Of a stretch of DNA of 17,234 nt, positions 6,078 through 12,766 are shown piece by piece. Position numbers and translations under genes: made by a program. This stretch comes from DSAR01 sp034437315 (lineage in GTDB: Bacteria; Chloroflexota; Anaerolineae; B4-G1), in NCBI GenBank assembly GCA_034437315.1, contig DAOTUC010000196.1, positions 1-17,234 of the forward strand, written 5' to 3'. Numbering within the stretch: the stretch's first letter is position 1; each line of letters begins with the position of its first letter. Below the pieces are notes generated by a model that did not search any database, was not told the DNA's origin, and saw nothing but the letters and a program-made list of their open reading frames with translations.

Positions 6078-8177
6078 ATGGCTAAGAAAAAAGAAGCACC
6101 GATCAATCAGGTAAGAATCATAGGCATTTTCGCCCACGTGGACGCCGGCAAGACGACCACATCGGAATCGATTTTATATCACACCGGGCGTATTCATCGC
6201 GCCGGGGACATTGACGACGGCGACACCCAGTTGGACTGGATGGCGCAGGAGCGGGAACGGGGCATCACGATTATGTCGGCCGCGACCGCCTGCCATTGGC
6301 GCGGTCATCGCATCAACCTGATCGACACGCCCGGCCACATCGACTTCACGGCCGAAGTCGTGCGCTCGATTCGCGTCATCGACAGCGGCGTCATCGTGTT
6401 GTGCGCTGTCGGCGGCGTCGAACCGCAGACCGAGACGGTCTGGATGCACGCCAACCGCGAGAATCTGCCCCGCGTCATCTTCATCAACAAACTCGACCGG
6501 GTGGGCGCCAGTTTCGACCGGGTGGTGAGCGATGCGCAAGATCGCCTCACGACGAAAGCGCAGCCGCTGCAACTCCCTATCGGTCTGGAAGAAACGTTCA
6601 CCGGCGTTGTCGATTTGCTGACCCAAAAGGCCTTCATCTGGGAAACGGATGCGGACGATCCAACGATCGAAGCGGTACCGCCGGCGATGCAGGATCAGGT
6701 CACCGAGGCCCGAGAGGCGCTCTTAGACGTCATCTGCGAGACGGATGACGAGTTGTTGACCCAACGGCTAGAAGGGGTCGAACCGGAGCTCCTGGCGCTC
6801 AAGAATGCGTTGCGCCGGGCCGTCATCGCTGGCGAAGTGACGCCTATCCTATGCGGGGCGTCGCGCAACCGCGTCGGCGTTCAATCGTTGATCGATGCCA
6901 TCGTGGACTACCTGCCGGCGCCAACCGATTTGCCCGCCATCGTGGGCACAACCCCGGACGGCGAGGACATCGCCGAGCGGCCCGACGATCCCTCAGCGCC
7001 CCTGTGTATGTCGGCTTTCAAGATCGTGACCGATCCGCACGTGGGCCATTTGACGTGGGTGCGCGTCTTTTCTGGACGGCTCAACGTCGGCGGCATGGTC
7101 TACAATCCGCGCGCCGACATCGAAGAACGGGTCGGGCGCATCTACCGGATGCACGCTAACCAGCGTGAGCAAGTGAATAATCTGCAAGCCAGCGATGTCG
7201 TGGCGCTGGTGGGCGTCAAGTCAGCCATCACCGGCGATACCCTCTGCGACCCGGCCAATCCGATCATGCTGGAGAGATTCCAGTTTCCTGACCCGGTCAT
7301 CGCGGTGGCCCTGAAGCCTTCGTCCCGGAGCACACAGGAGAAATTACATCGGGCGGTATCGCGGTTGTGCGACGAGGATCCCACGTTGGTCAGCCAATTC
7401 GATCCGGAGACGGAGGAGATGACGCTGGCGGGTATGGGCGAGTTACACCTGGAGATCGCCGTCGACCGATTGCGGCGAGAGTTCAACCTCAATCCAAAGG
7501 TCAGCCCGCCCCAGATCTCGTACCGCGAGACGGTGCGGCAGACCGCCGAGGTCATCGGTACGTATAAGAAGCAGACGGGTGGGCACGGGCACTTTGCCGA
7601 AGTCCACTTGCGGATTGAGCCATTGCAACGGGGAGAGGGCGTGGTCTTCGAGGACGAAGCGCCGCCCTCCGAGTTCCCCAGGGATTTCGTGCGGCCCACC
7701 GAGATGGGCATCCGCGCGGCGCTGGAGAAGGGCGTCATCGCCGGCTACCCGGTCACCGACGTGCGCGTGACCTTGTTGGGCGGCAAGTATCACGAGGTCG
7801 ATTCCGCCTCGATGGACTTCCAGATCGCCGGTTCGATGGCGACGCGCCGGGCGGTGCAACAGGCCAAACCGGCCTTGCTTGAGCCGATCATGCGGGCCGA
7901 CGTCAACGTCCAGGAGGAACACCTGGGGAGCGTGGTGGCCGACATCGGGCGGCGACGCGGCAACATCAACGCCATGCGCGTGCGCGGCGCTGTCCACAAC
8001 GTGGATGGCGAGGTGCCCCTGGCGGAAGCCCGCGGTTACGCCACCGACCTGCGCAGCTTGACTCAGGGTCGCGGCGCGTTCACGCTGGAGCTCCGTTATT
8101 ATGACATCGTGCCGGAGGCCATCGCCGAGGACGTCATCAAGGAGCGTCAGGCCGAGGGAAAGATCCCCGCGCGTTAG
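6078..8177 (+). CDS. fusA: Translation elongation factor G (EF-G), stand-alone copy
   Basis: This 699-residue translational GTPase catalyses ribosomal translocation and, with RRF, ribosome recycling. G1 AHVDAGKTT is at 19-27, G2 RGITI at 61-65, G3 DTPGH with catalytic His87 at 83-87, and G4 NKLD at 137-140. A G' insertion, domain II, domain III and the domain IV/V end (Y-A-T-D-L-R-S-L-T-Q-G-R-G) follow, so the protein is full length. Wording departs from typical EF-G at several sites, for example D-I-D-D-G-D-T before D-W-M, and T-G-G-H-G-H-F-A-E-V where many EF-Gs have G-G-R-G-Q-Y-G-H-V. There are no rpsL, rpsG or tuf neighbours. It may therefore be a second, specialised EF-G, though some phyla simply have a scattered str operon. 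The ATG at 6078 has a weak AGGG site eight bases upstream. A strong terminator follows. Confidence 0.93.
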   Translation: MAKKKEAPINQVRIIGIFAHVDAGKTTTSESILYHTGRIHRAGDIDDGDTQLDWMAQERERGITIMSAATACHWRGHRINLIDTPGHIDFTAEVVRSIRVIDSGVIVLCAVGGVEPQTETVWMHANRENLPRVIFINKLDRVGASFDRVVSDAQDRLTTKAQPLQLPIGLEETFTGVVDLLTQKAFIWETDADDPTIEAVPPAMQDQVTEAREALLDVICETDDELLTQRLEGVEPELLALKNALRRAVIAGEVTPILCGASRNRVGVQSLIDAIVDYLPAPTDLPAIVGTTPDGEDIAERPDDPSAPLCMSAFKIVTDPHVGHLTWVRVFSGRLNVGGMVYNPRADIEERVGRIYRMHANQREQVNNLQASDVVALVGVKSAITGDTLCDPANPIMLERFQFPDPVIAVALKPSSRSTQEKLHRAVSRLCDEDPTLVSQFDPETEEMTLAGMGELHLEIAVDRLRREFNLNPKVSPPQISYRETVRQTAEVIGTYKKQTGGHGHFAEVHLRIEPLQRGEGVVFEDEAPPSEFPRDFVRPTEMGIRAALEKGVIAGYPVTDVRVTLLGGKYHEVDSASMDFQIAGSMATRRAVQQAKPALLEPIMRADVNVQEEHLGSVVADIGRRRGNINAMRVRGAVHNVDGEVPLAEARGYATDLRSLTQGRGAFTLELRYYDIVPEAIAEDVIKERQAEGKIPAR

Positions 8178-8202
8178 TCGCTCTGCAACGCCGTTGAATT
8201 TC

Positions 8203-8236
8203 ATAGCCGGATGAGGCGTGAGCCTCATCCGGCTAT
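8203..8236 (+). terminator. Terminator hairpin after the EF-G gene
   Basis: ATAGCCGGATGAGGC (8203-8217) is perfectly complemented by 8222-8236 across a GTGA loop, giving a 15-bp stem 25 bases after the EF-G stop. The downstream T content (TTTGCTTT) is modest, so termination efficiency is uncertain, but position and stem strength support the call. Confidence 0.8.
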
Positions 8237-8263
8237 TTGCTTTGGATGTGTTTCAAATGCTTT

Positions 8264-8355
8264 GAGCGCTGTTGGTAGTGCGGGCGCGCTGTTTGTAGTG
8301 CGCGCTAGATAGAGGCTTCAGCGCGCTTTTACGGCGATAAATCGCCTACTACGAA
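8264..8355. repeat. Composite palindromic repeat with nested hairpins
   Basis: TTTGTAGT (8292-8299) and ACTACGAA (8348-8355) pair with one wobble and enclose two perfect hairpins. These are GCGCGCT/AGCGCGC (8300-8306 with 8320-8326) and GGCGAT-AA-ATCGCC (8333-8346). A degenerate direct copy of the left arm lies just upstream (about 8271-8290, GTTGGTAGTGCGGGCGCGCT). The element is non-coding and sits between the EF-G terminator and the lacI promoter. It has the look of a dispersed REP/MITE-like sequence; copy number cannot be judged from one window. Confidence 0.6.
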
Positions 8356-8403
8356 CTTGGCCGCAAATGACGTGAAGCACACTATTTGTTTCAGGGAGAA
8401 GGA

Positions 8404-8438
8404 AGACTGAGCGAGACTGATTAGACTGAGTAGACTGA
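8404..8438 (+). repeat. Four direct copies of AGACTGA at 9-10 bp spacing upstream of the lacI promoter
   Basis: AGACTGA occurs at 8404-8410, 8414-8420, 8423-8429 and 8432-8438. The repeats end ten bases before the -35 box at 8448. Spacing close to one helical turn would put all copies on one face of the DNA, which suits an activator array. A simple sequence expansion would look the same. Confidence 0.6.
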
Positions 8439-8442
8439 GCAC

Positions 8443-8490
8443 AGCGCTTGACAAAAGCGCTCAAAAAATATATAATGTAAGCGCTTACAT
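8443..8490 (+). promoter_or_regulatory. Consensus sigma70 promoter with LacI-type palindromic operators
   Basis: TTGACA (8448-8453) and TATAAT (8471-8476) are both consensus with an ideal 17-bp spacer. A 16-bp perfect palindrome, ATGTAAGCGCTTACAT (8475-8490), overlaps the end of the -10 box and the expected transcription start. Its core TGTAAGCGCTTACA is typical of LacI/GalR-family and CcpA-cre-like operators with the central CG. A second dyad, AGCGCTT-GACAA-AAGCGCT (8443-8461), covers the -35 box. Both sites would block RNA polymerase, which suggests autorepression by the LacI-family gene directly downstream. Confidence 0.85.
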
Positions 8491-8559
8491 AAAAAGGGCG
8501 TTTTATTCCCACTTCTTATCATCTTTTACTCATCGTTACACCATTTTACATTCCTCTTA

Positions 8560-8597
8560 GATAGAGACCTACGATACCTACGATAGAGACCTACGAT
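8560..8597 (+). repeat. CCTACGAT repeats spanning the lacI translation start
   Basis: GATAGAGACCTACGAT occurs at 8560-8575 and again at 8582-8597. An extra CCTACGAT lies between them at 8577-8584, giving three copies of the 8-mer. The last copy includes the first two bases of the start codon, so the translation initiation region is itself built of repeat units. Confidence 0.7.
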
Positions 8598-9627
8598 GTC
8601 CCCAACCATCAGGGAAGTTGCAGATAAATCGGGCGTATCCACCGCCACGGTCAGCCGGGCTTTGCGGGGTTTGCCCAATGTGGCCCCCTCGACGCGGGAG
8701 CAGGTGCTACAGGTCGCCAGAGACCTGAACTACTCGATTGACCCCCACGCGTCGCGCCTTGCGGCGGGCCGGACGATGACGATCGGCGTCGTCATGCCTC
8801 TGGTAGATCAGTGGTTCTACAACAAAGTGTCCACGGCGGCTGAAGCGACGTTGGTCGCACAAGGTTACGACGTGATGCGTTACAGTATCGCCAGCTTGGG
8901 CAACCAGACCGATTTTTTCCGCCGGTTATCGTCGGGCAGGCACGTCGATGGCCTCATTATCATCAGTATGGCCCTGACGGGCGAGGACGTAGATTTACTT
9001 ACTCGTCTTGATTCCCCGATCGTGACGGTCGAGACCGAGACCGCCCACTTTCCATCGGTGGGGGTCGACAATGTCGCTGCGGCGCGGATCGCCACCCGGC
9101 ACTTGATCAACCTGGGGCACGAGCATATTGGCATCATCTCCGGGTTGCGTGATGATCCCATGCGTTTCTTGACGCCCCGCCTGCGCACTGAGGGTTACCA
9201 CAGCGCGCTGCGCGAGCACGAGATTGAGATCCGCCCAGAACTTGACGCGCCGGGGAACTTCTCGCTCGCCGGCGGCGCGGAAGCGATGGTCGAACTTCTC
9301 TCCGTGCGCCAACCGCCGACCGCGGTCTTCGCTTTCTCCGACGAAATGGCCATTGGAGCGCTCAAGACCATCCGTGATATGAACCTGCGTGTGCCAGACG
9401 ATCTGTCGGTCATTGGTTTTGACGACCACGACGTCGCGGAGTACGTGGATCTGACCACCATTCATCAACCGGTCGCCGAGTATGGTGAAAGGGCGGCCGC
9501 GCTGCTATTGAGATTGCTGGATGGGCCGCGATCAGCGGCGAACGCGGAAGAAAAGGCGGATTTACCCCGCGTAGAACTGAGCGCCAAATTGGTCATACGT
9601 TCGACCACAGGCCCGCCGTTGCGCTAG
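8596..9627 (+). CDS. LacI/GalR-family transcriptional repressor of the disaccharide phosphorylase operon
   Basis: The protein has 343 residues. Residues 4-24 (T-I-R-E-V-A-D-K-S-G-V-S-T-A-T-V-S-R-A-L) form the LacI helix-turn-helix. A hinge helix follows near 50-60 (with A-S-R-L-A-A-G-R), then the periplasmic-binding-protein-like sensor domain with typical F-A-F-S-D-E-M-A-I-G-A-L and V-I-G-F-D-D-H-D segments. It should bind the palindromes at 8443-8490 in its own promoter and release them when a sugar or sugar phosphate binds. The ligand is unknown. The start ATG at 8596 lies inside a direct repeat, and only a weak GAGA precedes it, so translation may be inefficient. That would suit an autoregulated repressor. 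The mutase and GH65 genes follow on the same strand. Confidence 0.93.
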   Translation: MSPTIREVADKSGVSTATVSRALRGLPNVAPSTREQVLQVARDLNYSIDPHASRLAAGRTMTIGVVMPLVDQWFYNKVSTAAEATLVAQGYDVMRYSIASLGNQTDFFRRLSSGRHVDGLIIISMALTGEDVDLLTRLDSPIVTVETETAHFPSVGVDNVAAARIATRHLINLGHEHIGIISGLRDDPMRFLTPRLRTEGYHSALREHEIEIRPELDAPGNFSLAGGAEAMVELLSVRQPPTAVFAFSDEMAIGALKTIRDMNLRVPDDLSVIGFDDHDVAEYVDLTTIHQPVAEYGERAAALLLRLLDGPRSAANAEEKADLPRVELSAKLVIRSTTGPPLR

Positions 9628-9639
9628 ATTACCGGCCTA

Positions 9640-9666
9640 TGTCAATCAATCACCAGCCGATTGACA
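9640..9666 (+). terminator. Inverted repeat between lacI and pgmB, possible weak terminator or operator
   Basis: TGTCAATC (9640-9647) and GATTGACA (9659-9666) form a perfect 8-bp stem with an 11-nt loop, followed by GTTTATTAA. The weak T-rich tail allows partial termination, which would set lacI and enzyme levels apart. A protein-binding dyad is the alternative. No convincing -10 box follows the TTGACA embedded in the right arm. Confidence 0.4.
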
Positions 9667-9700
9667 GTTTATTAACCTCTTTCAGATCAAAGGAGTTATG

Positions 9701-10351
9701 ATGACTATTCAAGCTTTCATTCTGGATCTGGATGGGGTGTTGACCGACACGGCGGAATATCACTTCCAGGCCTGGAAGCGTATCGCCGAAGAGGAAGACG
9801 TCCCGTTCATACGTGAGGATAACGAACAATTACGGGGCGTCTCACGTCGCCGCTCACTGGAGATATTGCTGGGCGATCACCGGCATCGTTACACGGAATC
9901 GCAGATGCAGGAGCTGATGGCGCGCAAGAACGGCTATTACCAGGAGATGCTTCGCCAGATCACCGAGGAGGATTTCTTGCCCGGCGCGTCTGCGCTGCTG
10001 GACGACCTGCGCGCACGAGGGTTTAAAATCGCTATCGGTTCGGCGAGCAAGAACACCAAGACTGTGTTGCGCCAATTGGGCATCTCCGACCTATTCGACG
10101 TGATCGCCGACGGTTACAGTGTGGAACGGAGCAAGCCGGCGCCGGACCTGTTTCTCTATGCAGCGGCGGAGATGGACGTGGACCCGGCCCGGTGCGTGGT
10201 GGTCGAGGATGCAGCATCCGGCGTGAGGGCGGCGTTGGACGGCGGCATGATCGCTGTGGGTGTTGGACCAGAGGCGCGCGTCGGTGAAGCTCACTTCCGT
10301 TACGATAGCACCGCCGACATTGAACTCTCGGAGATCCTGAGCGCCGCTTGA
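9701..10351 (+). CDS. pgmB: Beta-phosphoglucomutase (HAD superfamily)
   Basis: This enzyme converts beta-D-glucose 1-phosphate to glucose 6-phosphate, feeding the product of the neighbouring GH65 phosphorylase into glycolysis. Its 216 residues align with Lactococcus beta-PGM almost without gaps: the nucleophile and acid/base D9 and D11 in D-L-D-G-V-L-T-D, cap residues H21 and W25, R44-G-V-S-R48, S113-A-S-K-N117, K144 in S-K-P-A-P-D, and E168-D169. These lie one position from the known L. lactis numbering. The ATG at 9701 is preferred because AGGAG at 9691-9695 is five bases upstream. The ATG at 9698 leaves only two bases. It lies 73 bases after lacI and 56 before the GH65 gene. Gene order and the lack of another good promoter suggest one operon. 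Confidence 0.95.
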   Translation: MTIQAFILDLDGVLTDTAEYHFQAWKRIAEEEDVPFIREDNEQLRGVSRRRSLEILLGDHRHRYTESQMQELMARKNGYYQEMLRQITEEDFLPGASALLDDLRARGFKIAIGSASKNTKTVLRQLGISDLFDVIADGYSVERSKPAPDLFLYAAAEMDVDPARCVVVEDAASGVRAALDGGMIAVGVGPEARVGEAHFRYDSTADIELSEILSAA

Positions 10352-10360
10352 GACGATTTC

Positions 10361-10402
10361 ACGAAGAATGCACGACGAATGGACGAATGACGAAGGAAAT
10401 AA
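10361..10402 (+). repeat. Degenerate ACGAATG/ACGAAGG repeats between pgmB and the GH65 gene
   Basis: The spacer holds imperfect repeats (ACGAAGAATG, ACGACGAATGG, ACGAATG, ACGAAGG). The last copy supplies the AAGGA used as the ribosome binding site of the GH65 gene. The repeats keep the frame open upstream, so longer starts at 10348 (TTG) or 10387 (ATG) are possible but have no Shine-Dalgarno. Confidence 0.4.
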
Positions 10403-10407
10403 TCGAT

Positions 10408-12744
10408 ATGCACCTAAAAAACAACCTTTATACAGAAACCGGATGGGAGATCGTCGAACGCGATTACGAGCCCGACCAACTGGTCACCTCCGGCAGCAAC
10501 TTTATGATAGGGAACGGATACCTCGGTTACCGGGGCGCCTTCGCCGAGTGGGAGGCGGATCGTTACGTCGCCTGCATCGTCAGCGACACCTACGACGCTG
10601 CAGACGGAAATTGGCGGGAATTGTGCAACGTCCCCAACGGCTTGTTCACCAGGTTACACGTCGATGGAGAGGCGCTCTCGATGTCTGGCGCGCGGTCTGA
10701 CGCGCGTACGCGGGATTATCGCCGTTCGCTTGATCTGCGCTGTGGCCTTTATCGCCGATCTCAGACCTGGATGTCTGATCAAGGCGCGACCGTCAAACTG
10801 GATGTCGAGAAATTCGCCAGCTACGCGAATCTCCATCTCATCCTGATGCGCTACTGTTTCCATGTCGATCAACCCGCCCGTGTTGAACTGCTCACCGGAA
10901 TCGATGGACACGTCTGGAGCATCAACGGCGAACACTTCAGGCGCTATACGCCATTTATACAGGACGAATTGATCGCCATTGAGACCATCACAGGCGAGGC
11001 CGGGATCCAGATTGACGTCGTCGAAGGCTTGAACCTCCTTGGACCACAGCCGCATAACAGCGAGATCATGCAAGGCGAGCGTCGCATTATGAGGCGCTAC
11101 ACCTTTTTCCTCGATGCGGGCGAAGCGGTGACGCTCGAAAAAGCAGTCGGCATCTATACCAGCAACGACGTCGCCGCGCCGAGAGAGCAGTCGACGTCCG
11201 ACGTTCAGGCTGCGCTTACGTCCGGTTACGACACGCTGAAGGAGGCCCACCAAGCGAAATGGGAGGCCATCTGGGACGTCAGCGACGTTCAAATTGAGGG
11301 CCATCTTGAGGATCAGACCATCGCCCGCTTCAATCTCTATCACAATATCGTCGCCACACCGATGCACGCGGATTTGCCCATTGGCGCGCGCGGGCTATCG
11401 TGCCAGGTCTATCAGGGCGCGGCGTTCTGGGATCAGGAGATTTTCAACTTGCCGATGTTTCTTTATACCCAGCCGGACGTGGCCCGCAGCATTCTCAAAT
11501 ATCGTTACGACACGCTGGATGGCGCCCGTGGAAAGGCGAAGCGCCTGGGATATTATGGGGCGTTCTACGCCTGGACCAGCGGCAAGACCGGCGAGGAGCT
11601 GTTCCCCGATTACTTCTTCACCAACGTCCTCAGTGGGAGAAAAGTCCGCAATCATTTCAACGATTGGCAGATTCACATTTCCCCGGACATCGTCTATGCG
11701 CTGTGGCGATATGACGCCGCGACCGGCGATTGGGATTTCGTCGTTGAGTACGGCGCGGAAATCGCCTTTGAGGTCGCCCAGTTCCTCGTCTCACACGTCT
11801 ATTTCAAGAAGGATAAGGGGCGCTACGAATTCATCCGCCTGCTTGGCCCCGACGAATACCACGAGAACGTGGATAACAACGCCTTCACCAATTATCAGGC
11901 GCAATTCGTCCTGGAAAAAGCGGCAATCATCTATGAGCGGATGCGCGAATCCGCGCCGGATGCGTTGGCGGCCCTCTTCGCCCGCCTGAACCTGGACGAA
12001 ACAGACGTCGAGAACTGGCGCGATATCGCCGCACGGGTCTACCTTCCCCGGCCGGATCCAGAGACCCGGTTGATCGAACAATTCGATGGCTATTTCGACC
12101 TGGAAGACGCCCGCCCCGACGAGTTGCGAGAGCGATTGTTGCACCCGGAAGAGTACTGGGGCTGGCCCAACGGTGTAGCGGTCGAGACACAGGTCTTGAA
12201 ACAAGCGGACGTGCTCCAGCTCTTCGCGCTTCACGATCGTTTCCCGGTCGAGGTATTGCGCGCCAATTACGATTATTATGAACCGCGCACCGAACACGGC
12301 TCCTCTCTCAGCCCTTCCGTGCACGCGCTCGTCGCCAGCAAGGCCGGTTATCCGGAAGCAGCCTACGACTACTTCAAGAAAGGGGCGACCATTGACCTCT
12401 ACAACGCCAGCAACAAGGTGATGAGCGGCGGTTCCTTCCTGGGAGGCATCCATACCGCCGCTTGCGGCGGGACGTGGTTGATGCTCATCAAGGGCTTTGC
12501 AGGTTTTGAGATTGACGATCTGGGGGTCAGCTTTCAACCCGCATTGCCGAAACAATGGAAAAGCCTGACGTTTAAGCTCGTCGTGTGGTATCATCTCCTG
12601 GACGTCAAGATCACGTCCGAGCGGGTCGCGGTGACGTCGGACGAATGTAATGAAAAATCCATCCACGTTGCAGTGCGCGACCCACGGGGGCAAAAGGGAT
12701 GGGTGAAGCCGGGCGAGACCCAAATTTTCGACCTGCACATCTGA
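10408..12744 (+). CDS. GH65 inverting alpha-glucobiose phosphorylase (maltose/kojibiose/trehalose/nigerose type)
   Basis: This 778-residue cytoplasmic enzyme matches GH65 phosphorylases (about 750-790 residues). The order is an N-terminal beta-sandwich, a linker, an (alpha/alpha)6 barrel and a short C-terminal sheet. The general acid is Glu483 in L-G-P-D-E-Y-H-E-N-V-D-N-N-A-F-T-N, close to Glu487 of the L. brevis maltose phosphorylase. K-Q-A-D-V begins at Lys598; E-H-G-S-S-L-S-P-S-V-H-A and G-G-I-H-T-A-A-C-G-G-T-W complete the donor and phosphate site. The reaction is alpha-glucobiose plus phosphate giving beta-glucose 1-phosphate plus glucose, which the upstream mutase then uses. Linkage specificity depends on the loop near H-F-N-D-W-Q-I-H-I-S-P-D-I, and I cannot assign it. 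The ATG at 10408 has AAGGA ten bases upstream. No transporter is encoded nearby, so the disaccharide may be internal (trehalose or a glycogen/maltose derivative) or imported by a distant system. Confidence 0.93.
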   Translation: MHLKNNLYTETGWEIVERDYEPDQLVTSGSNFMIGNGYLGYRGAFAEWEADRYVACIVSDTYDAADGNWRELCNVPNGLFTRLHVDGEALSMSGARSDARTRDYRRSLDLRCGLYRRSQTWMSDQGATVKLDVEKFASYANLHLILMRYCFHVDQPARVELLTGIDGHVWSINGEHFRRYTPFIQDELIAIETITGEAGIQIDVVEGLNLLGPQPHNSEIMQGERRIMRRYTFFLDAGEAVTLEKAVGIYTSNDVAAPREQSTSDVQAALTSGYDTLKEAHQAKWEAIWDVSDVQIEGHLEDQTIARFNLYHNIVATPMHADLPIGARGLSCQVYQGAAFWDQEIFNLPMFLYTQPDVARSILKYRYDTLDGARGKAKRLGYYGAFYAWTSGKTGEELFPDYFFTNVLSGRKVRNHFNDWQIHISPDIVYALWRYDAATGDWDFVVEYGAEIAFEVAQFLVSHVYFKKDKGRYEFIRLLGPDEYHENVDNNAFTNYQAQFVLEKAAIIYERMRESAPDALAALFARLNLDETDVENWRDIAARVYLPRPDPETRLIEQFDGYFDLEDARPDELRERLLHPEEYWGWPNGVAVETQVLKQADVLQLFALHDRFPVEVLRANYDYYEPRTEHGSSLSPSVHALVASKAGYPEAAYDYFKKGATIDLYNASNKVMSGGSFLGGIHTAACGGTWLMLIKGFAGFEIDDLGVSFQPALPKQWKSLTFKLVVWYHLLDVKITSERVAVTSDECNEKSIHVAVRDPRGQKGWVKPGETQIFDLHI

Positions 12745-12766
12745 GATGAATCCAGGAATACAGACT

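Noticed and set aside
7443..8228. Minus-strand open frame of 261 codons
   Set aside because: Antisense to the EF-G gene and running into its terminator. The composition is typical of a high-GC shadow frame.
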